NCBI RefSeq assembly: GCF_009760405.1
Contig: NZ_WRPP01000007.1
Coordinates: forward strand, 124,001-188,000
DNA from: Nocardia terrae
GTDB taxonomy: Bacteria; Actinomycetota; Actinomycetes; Mycobacteriales; Mycobacteriaceae
Length of the DNA stretch: 64,000 bases
Direction: 5' to 3'
Part shown: one piece after another, positions 24,764 through 32,526 of the stretch
How the letters are laid out: the number at the start of each line of letters is the position of its first letter
Position numbering within the stretch: position 1 is the first letter of the stretch
Notes under the pieces: generated by a model
What the model was told of the DNA's origin: nothing
The model's database searches: none
What the model saw: only the letters and a program-made list of their open reading frames with translations
Made by a program: the position numbers and the translations under genes

Positions 24764-25909
24764 ATGAGCGAGCAGCTGGGTTTCTCCACACGGGCGGTGC
24801 ACGCCGGGTTCGATCCGGACCCTCAGACCGGTGCGGTGAACGTGCCGATCTACGCGAGTTCGACCTTCGCGCAGGACGGCGTCGGCGGGATGCGCGGCGG
24901 GTACGAGTACGCGCGCACCGGGAATCCGACCCGGACCGCGCTGGAGGCGAACCTGGCGGCGCTCGAATCCGGCACCTACGGGCGGGCTTTCGCCTCGGGT
25001 ATGGCGGCCACCGACTGTGCGATCCGCGCGAACCTGCGTCCCGGTGACCACATGGTGATTCCGAACGACGCCTACGGCGGCACCTTCCGGCTCATCGACA
25101 AGGTGTTCACCCAGTGGGGGATCGAGTACTCGGTCGCTCCGGTGTCGGACGTGGACGCGGTCGCCGCGGCCATGCGCCCGAACACCAAGCTGGTCTGGGT
25201 CGAGACGCCCACCAACCCGCTGCTGAACGTCGGCGATATCGCGGCGCTCGCGCAGGTCGCGCACGCCGGTGGCGCGAAGCTGGTGGTGGACAACACCTTC
25301 GCCTCGCCCTACCTGCAGCAGCCGCTGCTGCTGGGCGCGGACATCGTGCTGCACTCGACCACCAAGTACCTGGGCGGGCACTCCGACGTGGTGGGCGGCG
25401 CGCTCATCACCAACGACCAGGAGCTGGACACCAAGTTCGCGTTCCTGCAGAACGGCGCGGGCGCGGTCCCCGGCCCGATGGACGCCTTCCTCACCATGCG
25501 CGGCATCAAGACCCTGGCCCTGCGCATGGACCGGCACTGCGACAACGCCGAGACCATCGCCGAGTTCCTGACCAACCACCCGAAGATCGCGCAGGTCATC
25601 TACCCCGGCCTGCCCGAGCACCCGGGCCACACCGTCGCCCAGAAGCAGATGCGCCGCTTCGGCGGCATGATCTCGGTCCGCGTCCACGGCGGCAAGGAAG
25701 AGGCGCTGGAGTTCTGCTCCAAGACCAAGATCTTCACCCTGGCCGAATCCCTCGGCGGCGTGGAATCCCTGATCGAGCACCCGGGCGCGATGACCCACGC
25801 CTCCACCGCGGGCTCGGCCCTCGAGGTCCCCGCCGACCTGGTCCGCCTCTCGGTCGGCATCGAGGACATCAGCGACCTGCTGGCCGACATCGAGCAAGCG
25901 CTTTCCTGA
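24764..25909 (+). CDS. metB: Cystathionine gamma-synthase/lyase
   Basis: 381 residues of the Cys/Met PLP family. Lysine 201 in LHSTTKYLGGHSDVVGG binds PLP. YEYARTGNPTRTALE, the SGMAATD loop and NTFASPYLQQP are conserved substrate and cofactor segments. Makes cystathionine from an acylated homoserine and cysteine, or cleaves cystathionine; with cbs nearby it can run reverse transsulfuration to cysteine, the precursor of mycothiol. Matches Rv1079 in context. Gamma-synthase and gamma-lyase activity cannot be separated by sequence here. Confidence 0.92.
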   Translation: MSEQLGFSTRAVHAGFDPDPQTGAVNVPIYASSTFAQDGVGGMRGGYEYARTGNPTRTALEANLAALESGTYGRAFASGMAATDCAIRANLRPGDHMVIPNDAYGGTFRLIDKVFTQWGIEYSVAPVSDVDAVAAAMRPNTKLVWVETPTNPLLNVGDIAALAQVAHAGGAKLVVDNTFASPYLQQPLLLGADIVLHSTTKYLGGHSDVVGGALITNDQELDTKFAFLQNGAGAVPGPMDAFLTMRGIKTLALRMDRHCDNAETIAEFLTNHPKIAQVIYPGLPEHPGHTVAQKQMRRFGGMISVRVHGGKEEALEFCSKTKIFTLAESLGGVESLIEHPGAMTHASTAGSALEVPADLVRLSVGIEDISDLLADIEQALS

Positions 25910-25913
25910 CTCG

Positions 25914-26013
25914 CAGGAGCTCTCTCAGGGGCTTCGCACCCGAACCCCCAGGAGCAATCTTGGGGGCCTCGCCCCCAAACACCCAGGTGTGCCAGGGCTT
26001 CGCCGTTGGCCCC
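25914..26013 (+). repeat. Three degenerate 35-bp tandem units after metB
   Basis: Units start at 25914, 25949 and 25984, each with CAGG at the left, then a GGGGCTTCGCACCC- or GGGGGCCTCGCCCCC-type palindrome, then a C-rich end. The third unit is shorter and more diverged (CAGGTGTGCCAGGGCTTCGCC). Each unit can form a hairpin. They occupy the first part of the 447-bp gene-free stretch 25910-26356. Confidence 0.6.
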
Positions 26014-26072
26014 AGGGTGCGGGGCTCGATGCCATTGTTCTGGGCGTCGAGCCCGATCGGGCCCCAGCGAAA

Positions 26073-26108
26073 AAGAAGCGCCGCACCAGAATTGGTGCGG
26101 CGCTTCTT
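26073..26108. terminator. Long perfect hairpin between metB and greA
   Basis: A 16-bp perfect stem (26073-26088 with 26093-26108, AAGAAGCGCCGCACCA and complement) and a 4-nt loop, A-rich on the left and T-rich on the right, so it can terminate transcription in either direction between the convergent metB and greA. Confidence 0.8.
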
Positions 26109-26306
26109 CGTTGATCGGAACGCGACAACTGATCTCGCAAGGTCCCGGGTAACTCGCCGGGTGCGGCCAAAATCGGTGTGGCTCCCCACCGCCGGCACGG
26201 ATGTGGGACCGTCTACGGCCCTTTGCCGTCCGCTGAAACGGCGGAGAGGCGGAGCAATGCGGCGCTTCGTTTGTATTCGCGACCGGTTGGTCCCCGTCAA
26301 GGAATT

Positions 26307-26335
26307 CGGCCCCGAGTCCTTCAGGACCGGGGCCG
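26307..26335 (-). terminator. Terminator after greA
   Basis: CGGCCCCG-A-GTCCT (26307-26320) pairs with AGGAC-C-GGGGCCG (26323-26335), one mismatch bulge, 21 bp beyond the greA stop on the minus strand. Confidence 0.65.
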
Positions 26336-26356
26336 CTGCGTGACGGGAGGTCCTTG

Positions 26357-26848
26357 CTAGCTGTGGTACGGCTCCGCGGAGACGAGGGTCACCTTCATGG
26401 TCTTGCCATTGGGAAGGGTGTATTCGCGGGTGTCGCCGACCTTGGCGTCGATGAGCGCGCCGCCCAACGGGGAGTTGGGGGAGTAGGTCTCGAGGTCCGC
26501 GCTGCCGAGGCCCTCTTCGCGGGTGGCGATGAGGAAGGTTTCGGTGTCGGTCTCGTCGCCGTCGTAATAGACCTTGACGACCGAGCCGGGCAGGGCGATG
26601 CCGGACTTGGTGGGTGCGACGCCGACCTTGGCGTTGTTCAGCAGTTCCTGCAGCTGGCGAATGCGCGCCTCCTGCTGGCCCTGCTCCTCACGCGCCGCAT
26701 GGTAACCGCCGTTTTCCTTGAGGTCGCCCTCTTCACGCCGCTCGTTGATTTCGGCCGCGATGACGGGACGGTTGGCGATGAGCGCGCCGAGTTCGCTCGT
26801 GAGCCTCTCGTGCGACTCCGGGGTCAGCCAAGTCACGGTCTCAGTCAT
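26357..26848 (-). CDS. greA: Transcription elongation factor GreA
   Basis: 163 residues from ATG 26848; AGGGAG lies 8 nt upstream, which rules out the GTG three codons earlier. The N-terminal coiled coil carries the acidic tip motif REEGDLKENGGYHAAREEQG that reaches into RNA polymerase. The C-terminal FKBP-like domain contains YSPNSPLGGALIDAKVGD. It stimulates cleavage of backtracked transcripts. Same position as Rv1080c next to the metB gene. Confidence 0.95.
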   Translation of the reverse strand: MTETVTWLTPESHERLTSELGALIANRPVIAAEINERREEGDLKENGGYHAAREEQGQQEARIRQLQELLNNAKVGVAPTKSGIALPGSVVKVYYDGDETDTETFLIATREEGLGSADLETYSPNSPLGGALIDAKVGDTREYTLPNGKTMKVTLVSAEPYHS

Positions 26849-27093
26849 CTCGATCACTCCCTAGTAGTTGTCCCCGGCAAGCCGGGATTCCCTGATTCCC
26901 GCTACCGCGGCCATCCGGAGATGGGCACGCGGCAACGTGGACAGCCAGAGCGATCCCTGGGGAGAGTCCCGACAGCGCCGGCCGTCAATGCAGCAAACAC
27001 GGCTCCGAACTCCGGAACCGTGTATCGCGTCATTTTAGCACGATTCGGAAAGGCGCAGGTAGAAGCGTCAAAGCGGGTCGCGGACCGGACTTT

Positions 27094-27510
27094 TCACCCG
27101 GCGCGCAGGTAGGCCGGCACATGGTCGGTGCAGCCGTAGACATTGCCCGCGCCCGCGCGGCGGGTGGTCTTGATCTCGGTGACGACGCGGACGGTGCCGG
27201 AGTCGGAGCCGGGGACCAGGATCTCGCGGCGGCCGACCTCGTCGGTGTCGCCGTCCATGGCGCGCACGAAGCAGACGACCGGGGTGCCCGGATCCTTGCG
27301 CGTCACTTTGAAATCCACGCTGACCGTGGAGTCGTCGACGATCGTGTAGCCGATCCGATCCGGTTCGATGGCCTGCGGCCCGTAGGTGCGATACCCCAGG
27401 TAGGAGACCCCGAGTCCGGCGAGGATGACGACCGCCCCGAGGGCCCAGGGCAGCCAGCGGCGCTGCTTCCGAGGCGCGATCCCGTACCGGTCGGCCGGTC
27501 TTTCACTCAT
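27094..27510 (-). CDS. DUF4307 membrane-anchored protein (Rv1081c type)
   Basis: 138 residues: a basic cytoplasmic start, one transmembrane helix (residues about 19-40, LPWALGAVVILAGLGVSYLGY), then an external beta-sandwich-like domain with VSVDFKVTRKDPGTPVVCFVRAMDGD, the DUF4307 core, and two cysteines. Function unknown. Context matches Rv1081c between greA and mca. Divergent from mca. Confidence 0.85.
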   Translation of the reverse strand: MSERPADRYGIAPRKQRRWLPWALGAVVILAGLGVSYLGYRTYGPQAIEPDRIGYTIVDDSTVSVDFKVTRKDPGTPVVCFVRAMDGDTDEVGRREILVPGSDSGTVRVVTEIKTTRRAGAGNVYGCTDHVPAYLRAG

Positions 27511-27582
27511 GTCGGGGACGCTCCCGGGGGGTAGGTCGGAACAAACAACGATCGGATGGAACTATAGGGAATGCATATCTGA

Positions 27583-27609
27583 CGCCCGTGCCTGGACCTG
27601 GCACGGGCG
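27583..27609 (+). promoter_or_regulatory. Hairpin in the mca leader region
   Basis: CGCCCGTGCC (27583-27592) pairs perfectly with GGCACGGGCG (27600-27609) around a 7-nt loop. It lies just before the ribosome site (AAGGAGG, 27621-27627) of a 31-codon open frame that overlaps the mca start. Could be a terminator or an attenuator. Confidence 0.5.
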
Positions 27610-27631
27610 GTCAGGGTCCGAAGGAGGCAGC

Positions 27632-27727
27632 TTGCGTAACCACGCAGGGCCCCTGCACGTGCCGAGTTGGATGCAGCTGAACAGCTACGAGGTGAAAAAC
27701 GTGATCGGTGAGGTGAACGAGAAGTGA
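27632..27727 (+). CDS. Possible 31-codon upstream ORF coupled to mca
   Basis: TTG 27632 to TGA 27727. AAGGAGG lies 4 nt upstream, the best ribosome site in this region. The peptide begins RNHAGPLHVPSWMQLNSYEV and ends NVIGEVNEK; it is soluble, with no cysteine. Its stop overlaps the mca GTG (GTGA), so its translation could drive or gate mca, whose own ribosome site is weak. No homologue recognised. It could be a regulatory leader or a chance frame; the ribosome site and coupling favour the former. Confidence 0.5.
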   Translation: MRNHAGPLHVPSWMQLNSYEVKNVIGEVNEK

Positions 27728-28623
27728 GTGGTCTTCGCCTCATGGCGGTGCACGCGCATCCCGACGACGAATCCAGCAAGGGCGCGGCCACCACCGCGCG
27801 CTACGCCGCCGAAGGCAACGAGGTGCTGGTCGTCACCCTCACCGGCGGGGAACGCGGCGACATTCTGAACCCCGCCATGGACACCCCCGGCGTCAAGGAC
27901 CGCATCGCCGAGGTCCGCCGCGAGGAGATGGCGGCCGCCGCCGAGGCGCTGGGCGTCTCACAGACCTGGCTCGGATACGTGGATTCCGGTCTGCCCGAGG
28001 GTGATCCGCTGCCGCCGCTGCCCGAGGGCTGCTTCGCGCTGGTGCCCCTGGAGGAGGCCACCGAGGCGCTGGTGCGCGTGGTGCGCGAGTTCCGGCCGCA
28101 CGTCATGACCACCTACGACGAGATGGGCGGCTACCCCCATCCCGATCACATCATGTGCCACAAGGTTTCGGTCGCGGCCTTCGAGGCCGCCGGCGATCCG
28201 GAGCGCTTCCCCGACGCGGGCGAGCCCTGGCAGCCGCTGAAGCTGTACTACAACCACGGCTTCAGCCTCGCCCGCCTGGAGGTCTTCGCCGACGAGTACG
28301 AGCGCATCGGCGAGCCCTTCCCCATGCAGGAGTGGATGGACCGCATGCGCAAGTACGCGGCCGAGCGCGGCGACATCATGGGCCGGGTCACCACCCAGGT
28401 CGAGTGCGCCAAGTACTTCGCCCAGCGTGACGACGCCCTGCGCGCTCACGCCACCCAGATCGACCCCAATGGCGCGTTCTTCGCGGTGCCGCTGGAGATG
28501 CAGCAGCGGCTGTGGCCCACCGAGGAATTCGAGCTGGCCAAGACGCGGGTCAAGACCGCGATCCCGGAGACCGACCTGTTCGCGGGTATCGACGATGTAG
28601 ACACCGAGGACGCCGACCGATGA
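27724..28623 (+). CDS. mca: Mycothiol S-conjugate amidase
   Basis: 299 residues from GTG 27724. Zinc amidase of the PIG-L/LmbE fold: histidine 12 and aspartate 15 in VHAHPDDESSKGA and the later PHPDHIMCH supply metal ligands. It cuts mycothiol-toxin conjugates to a mercapturic acid and GlcN-Ins, a detoxification step in the cytoplasm of mycothiol-making actinobacteria. Length (near 290) and neighbours fit Mca (Rv1082) rather than MshB. Overlaps the next gene by 4 bp. Confidence 0.95.
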   Translation: MSGLRLMAVHAHPDDESSKGAATTARYAAEGNEVLVVTLTGGERGDILNPAMDTPGVKDRIAEVRREEMAAAAEALGVSQTWLGYVDSGLPEGDPLPPLPEGCFALVPLEEATEALVRVVREFRPHVMTTYDEMGGYPHPDHIMCHKVSVAAFEAAGDPERFPDAGEPWQPLKLYYNHGFSLARLEVFADEYERIGEPFPMQEWMDRMRKYAAERGDIMGRVTTQVECAKYFAQRDDALRAHATQIDPNGAFFAVPLEMQQRLWPTEEFELAKTRVKTAIPETDLFAGIDDVDTEDADR

Positions 28624-28967
28624 TCATGACGCTGCTCGCCCAGGGCACCAATTCGCCCACCGGCCCCGAATTCGGCAAGGCCTCGCCGCTGGGTCTGGTC
28701 ATCGTGCTGGTGCTGCTGGCGGGCACGATCGTGCTCATCATCAATATGAACAAGCACATCAAGAAGCTGCCCGCCAGCTTCGACCCGGAGCATCCGGAGC
28801 CGGATCAGGAGGCCGACGAGGGCACCGAGCACGGCGTGGCCTCCCGCGGGGACGAGGACGGGGACGGTCCCGAGGCCGCCAGCGGCTCCAAACCCGAGGC
28901 CGCCAACGGCTCCAAACCCGAGGCCGCCAACGGCTCCAAACCCGAGGCCGCCAACGGCAACGTCTGA
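28620..28967 (+). CDS. Small single-pass membrane protein with SKPEAANG repeats (Rv1083-like)
   Basis: 115 residues; ATG overlaps the mca stop (ATGA), with a further ATG two codons on. One transmembrane helix (about residues 22-42, SPLGLVIVLVLLAGTIVLIIN), then a charged cytoplasmic stretch and a C-terminal tail made of an 8-residue repeat (PEAANGSK) coded by 24-bp tandem units. Position matches Rv1083. No function known. Confidence 0.75.
   Translation: MIMTLLAQGTNSPTGPEFGKASPLGLVIVLVLLAGTIVLIINMNKHIKKLPASFDPEHPEPDQEADEGTEHGVASRGDEDGDGPEAASGSKPEAANGSKPEAANGSKPEAANGNV
28869..28961 (+). repeat. 24-bp tandem repeat inside the Rv1083-like gene
   Basis: Three full 24-bp copies of CCCGAGGCCGCCAACGGCTC plus CAAA (starting 28869, 28893, 28917) and a partial fourth (28941-28961). 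The first differs by one base (AGC for AAC). The in-frame unit adds eight residues, so the copy number can change without breaking the frame. Confidence 0.85.
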
Positions 28968-29099
28968 GCTCCTCGGCATTTCACGACCCCGGTCCGTTGG
29001 ATCGGGGTCGTGTCGTATGTGACGGCAGGCGGAATAGGAATGCGGGACAGCCGGTTCTCGACCTCGAGATCAAAGACGGTGGAGCCGAAGGAGAGTCCC

Positions 29100-29999
29100 A
29101 TGCCGAGCCGGGAAATGCAGGAGTTCATCGCGGGTTTCGAACGGCGGCGGGCGAACCGGCCGGCGACGCGGCCGTCCATCGAGGAGATGCGGGCGAATTT
29201 CCTGCCCGCGGGCAAACGCTACGACCTTCCCGAAGATGTCCGGGTGAGCGAGGTTTCGGCCGCGGGGGTGCCCGCGTACTGGGTGGACGCGCCGGGCGTC
29301 GCGACGGATCGGGTGCTGGTGTACGTGCACGGCGGTGGGTTCACCCTCGGCTCGCTGGCCAGCCACGGTGAGCTCGCGGCGCGGCTGGGCCGGGCGGCCG
29401 GGGTGCGGGTGTTGTTCCCGGAATACCGGCTGGTTCCCGAGCATCCGTTCCCGGCGGCGGGGGAGGACATCGGCGCGCTGTGGCGCTGGCTCCGCGAGGA
29501 GCAGGGGCTGCCCGCGAGTTCGATTGCGCTGGCCGGTGATTCGGCGGGCGCCAACCTGATCGCGAGCCTGCTGCTCGCCCTGCGTGACGCGGGTGCGGAG
29601 CTGCCCGCGGCGGCGGTGCTGCTGTCGGCTGTGACGGACTTGACCGGCTCCGGTGCGTCGATGACCGAGCGGGATGGGCAGGACCCGATCTTCACCCCGG
29701 CCATGATCAATGGCATAAGCGCGGAATACCTGGCGGGCGCGGATCCCCGAAACCCGGCCGCCTCACCGCTTTTCGGCGATCTCACCGGTCTGCCGCCGCT
29801 GCTCGTCCAGGTCGGCTCGGCGGAGCTCGTGCTCAGCGACTCCGAGCGATTCGCCGCCTCGGCACGGACCGCGGGCGTAGAGGTGACGCTGAATGTCGGT
29901 GACGGGCTGCCGCATTTCTATGTGAGCATGCGTGAGACCCCCGAGGCCGCCGCGGCCACCGATGAGATCGCCGAGTTCCTGCGCAAGCACCTCGGCTGA
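29100..29999 (+). CDS. Alpha/beta hydrolase (hormone-sensitive lipase family)
   Basis: 299 residues from ATG 29100 after GAAGGAGAG. Oxyanion-hole motif VHGGGFTLGSL, nucleophile serine in ALAGDSAGANL, and the late TERDGQDPIFTPAM and DGLPHFYVSM segments giving the catalytic Asp/His. This is the HSL (LipH/LipI-like) esterase family that cuts short- to medium-chain esters. No signal peptide, so it is cytoplasmic. Stands alone; the substrate is unknown. The convergent AraC gene ends 6 bp after it. Confidence 0.88.
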   Translation: MPSREMQEFIAGFERRRANRPATRPSIEEMRANFLPAGKRYDLPEDVRVSEVSAAGVPAYWVDAPGVATDRVLVYVHGGGFTLGSLASHGELAARLGRAAGVRVLFPEYRLVPEHPFPAAGEDIGALWRWLREEQGLPASSIALAGDSAGANLIASLLLALRDAGAELPAAAVLLSAVTDLTGSGASMTERDGQDPIFTPAMINGISAEYLAGADPRNPAASPLFGDLTGLPPLLVQVGSAELVLSDSERFAASARTAGVEVTLNVGDGLPHFYVSMRETPEAAAATDEIAEFLRKHLG

Positions 30000-30005
30000 C
30001 GGCGA

Positions 30006-31013
30006 TCAGCTGACGGTGCGCCAGCGGACCTGGGCGCGGCGTAGCGAGCGGGCGTCCGCGTAGCCGATGCGGCGGGCGCGTTCGGCTTGGGTGATGTCGG
30101 CGGGCTGGTCGGTGATCTGGCGGCGGCGGGCGCGTTCGAGTTCGTTGCGCCATGAGGTGTCCTCCTCGGCCAGGCGCCGTTGCAGGGTGCGGCGGCCGGT
30201 CAGCAGGCGGCGGGCGACGGTGTCGATGGTGATCGGGCCGTCGTCGTCGAGCATCTGCGAAAGTTCCTGCTGCAGACGGTCGGACCAGGTGAGGACCCGG
30301 GGCGGGGCCATCATCTCCGCGCGCTGGGTGAGGATGCCGTTGAGGACCGGGTCCGCGCGCAGCAGCGGCGCGGCCAGGTCCGCGTTGGGGACGACGACGC
30401 GGTTGGTCGCCGCGCCGAATTCGATGCGGCGGGTGCCGAACAGTTCGATGAGCTCGGTCAGCTCGGCGCCGCACGCGGGCCGCTGCCGCAGATGCACCTC
30501 CTGCGGAACCACGTGCCGCCCGGTGGCTTTGCGCATTTTCACGATGAGTCCGCCCAACCCGGTCTGCATGGTCAGCTCGCAGCCGCGACCGCCGCCGTGT
30601 TTGAGCACGGTGTCGATCGTGGTGTTGCCGTCGGGGTCCTCGTCCGCGCTGGCGGTGAGTTCGAAGTTCGTCGAGCACGCCTCCATGAACCGGCTCGACA
30701 ATGCCAGTCCCGCACCGAGGGTCGGCGCGGTGAGCAGCAGATAATCGATGATGCCGAGCTGGCCGGGCGTGTATGCGCGAGCCGCCCGGACCGCGATCGC
30801 GGCATCGCCGGTCTCGTGCTCGACCAGTTCCCACAACCGCAGGTAGCGGTCGCTGGGCACCATCGACTCCGGTTCGGAGAGCGTCCAATTCGGCAGGTCG
30901 GAGGCGATGGCCAGCCGATGCCGAGTCTGGTCGCAAACCCCGGAGTTGTCCAGAACGTACGCCGGCAGGTGCGCGGTAACCGCCGGACCGCACTCGTTCT
31001 CGGGCCGGGTCAT
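30006..31013 (-). CDS. AraC family regulator with shortened C-terminal DNA-binding domain
   Basis: 335 residues from ATG 31013 (GGAGATTCGCG before it). The N-terminal two-thirds is the AraC ligand-binding domain (arabinose_bd type, shared with the proteins at 48582 and 51245), and LLTGRRTLQRRLAEEDTSWRNELE is the first helix-turn-helix. The second helix-turn-helix is altered (RRQITDQPADITQAERARRIG) and the protein stops at RAQVRWRTVS, before the usual GxxPxxFR ending. DNA binding may be weakened, or the gene may be decaying. Divergent from the GAF activator. Confidence 0.8.
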   Translation of the reverse strand: MTRPENECGPAVTAHLPAYVLDNSGVCDQTRHRLAIASDLPNWTLSEPESMVPSDRYLRLWELVEHETGDAAIAVRAARAYTPGQLGIIDYLLLTAPTLGAGLALSSRFMEACSTNFELTASADEDPDGNTTIDTVLKHGGGRGCELTMQTGLGGLIVKMRKATGRHVVPQEVHLRQRPACGAELTELIELFGTRRIEFGAATNRVVVPNADLAAPLLRADPVLNGILTQRAEMMAPPRVLTWSDRLQQELSQMLDDDGPITIDTVARRLLTGRRTLQRRLAEEDTSWRNELERARRRQITDQPADITQAERARRIGYADARSLRRAQVRWRTVS

Positions 31014-31204
31014 CGCGAATCTCCGGAGATGTCGTCCATGGCTTGTATACCGGTGAGGGAGCCAGACATTGGAAATCCTAGAGGTGGAGCGAGAGTGGGG
31101 GAGGGGGCCGCGGGGGAGGTCGTCGGGGCCTCCAAGCGAACCGCGCGGCGATGTGCGGTGCAAGGGTTGCATCGCGTTGCATTCGACATGCGTGGCCCGG
31201 GCCA

Positions 31205-31247
31205 GCAAAATGGACTAATTGGTTCGTAATTCGAGGGCAAAATGGAC
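31205..31247. repeat. 11-bp direct repeats 32 bp apart
   Basis: GCAAAATGGAC at 31205-31215 and again at 31237-31247, exactly 32 bp (about three helical turns) apart, just upstream of the GAF regulator start and in the divergent region with the AraC gene. Direct repeats on one face of the helix fit an activator site. Confidence 0.5.
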
Positions 31248-31251
31248 AACC

Positions 31252-32526
31252 GTGGGTGATTTCAGTGCGATCCGGCCTGGGACGGATCTACCCACCTACG
31301 CTCGCGAGCTGATTCGCATGCACGACGCGGTGCTCAGCGGGAGTCAGACCCCGCTGCGCCCGCGGCCGATGGTCGCCCGCTCGTGGTCGCGGATGCGGGA
31401 GGCGGGGCTTACCGCGGATCTGGTGAACAGCCGGATGCTGTTGTCGATCGAGGAGATCGAGCGGCGGCGGCGGTCGCCGCTGGCGGCGGTGTTCGAGGAG
31501 ATCGTGCAGGTGCTGCGGTCGATCACCGAGGATCCGCAGCTCATCGTGGTGCTGACCGACGCCGAGGGCGTGGTGTTGTGGCGGTCGGGGTCGACGCGGG
31601 TGAAGCTGCAGGCCGATGCCGTCGGGTTCCGGGAGGGCGCGGTCTGGACCGAGGCCACGGTGGGCACCAATGGCATCGGCACCGCGCTCGCGGAGGCGGC
31701 TCCCGTGCAACTGTTCTCGGGCGAGCACTACGAGCAGTCCCAGCACGGCTGGTACTGCACGGCCGCGCCGATCCACGATCCGCGCACCGGCGAGCTGCTC
31801 GGCGTGATCGATCTCAGTGGTCCGGCGCTGACCCTGCATCCGGCGATCACGGCGCTGGTCACCACGGTCGCGCGGTTGGCGGAATCGAAACTGCAGTCGC
31901 TGCACCGGGATCAGCTGGAGCGGCTGCGCACCGCCGCCGGACCCGCCATCGCCTCGAGCACCGGCCCGGTGCTGCTGGTCGACGAGCACGGGTGGGTCGC
32001 GCACGCCTCGGGGGTGGCGCCGACCCGGCGCATTGCCGCCCCGCGCGGTGAACGCGCCCTGCACGTGCCCGGTGTCGGGCTGTGTGTTCCGGAACGCTTC
32101 GGCGACGGCTGGCTGGTCCGCCAGCGCGCCGACTCCTCGTGCATCCGGCTGGAGCTCGAGCTCTCGGGAGTGCCGACGGTCATCGTGACCGGACCCGAAT
32201 CCGGTTGGCGCACCGGGTTGTCGGCCCGGCATGCCGAGATCCTGCTGCTGTTGCACCGGGCCGGACGCGCGGGCATGTCGGTCACCGAGTTGAGCGAGGC
32301 GCTCTACGGGGATGCCGATCACGCGGTCACGGTGCGGGCCGAGGTGTCGCGACTGCGCCGGGTGCTGGGCTCGCTCATCGACAACCGGCCCTACCGGATC
32401 CTCGACACCGTGGAACTCACCGTCACCCTCGGCGCGGAGCGCTTCGCCGACTGCGAATTCGTGCGCAGCGCGGCGAGTCCGGCCGTGCGCGCGCTGGCCG
32501 GGACGGACTCCCGGGTCACGGGGTGA
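31252..32526 (+). CDS. GAF-domain transcriptional regulator (AcoR-like, no AAA domain)
   Basis: 424 residues from GTG 31252 (start uncertain, no strong ribosome site). Residues about 75-210 form the GAF domain with the features of acetoin-type regulators: VVLTDAEGVVLWRSGS, GAVWTEATVGTNGIGTALAE and HYEQSQHGWYCTAAPIHDP. No sigma-54 ATPase follows; instead a C-terminal winged helix (LSARHAEILLLLHRAGRAGMS, then VRAEVSRLRRVLG) would bind DNA. This architecture is common in actinobacteria. Inducer and targets are unknown. The 3' end overlaps the convergent LysR gene by 11 bp. Confidence 0.85.
   Translation: MGDFSAIRPGTDLPTYARELIRMHDAVLSGSQTPLRPRPMVARSWSRMREAGLTADLVNSRMLLSIEEIERRRRSPLAAVFEEIVQVLRSITEDPQLIVVLTDAEGVVLWRSGSTRVKLQADAVGFREGAVWTEATVGTNGIGTALAEAAPVQLFSGEHYEQSQHGWYCTAAPIHDPRTGELLGVIDLSGPALTLHPAITALVTTVARLAESKLQSLHRDQLERLRTAAGPAIASSTGPVLLVDEHGWVAHASGVAPTRRIAAPRGERALHVPGVGLCVPERFGDGWLVRQRADSSCIRLELELSGVPTVIVTGPESGWRTGLSARHAEILLLLHRAGRAGMSVTELSEALYGDADHAVTVRAEVSRLRRVLGSLIDNRPYRILDTVELTVTLGAERFADCEFVRSAASPAVRALAGTDSRVTG

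Noticed and set aside
23405..25897. One 830-residue protein on the minus strand
   Set aside because: The part beyond 24580 is the mirror of metB; only the acyl-CoA dehydrogenase part is real.
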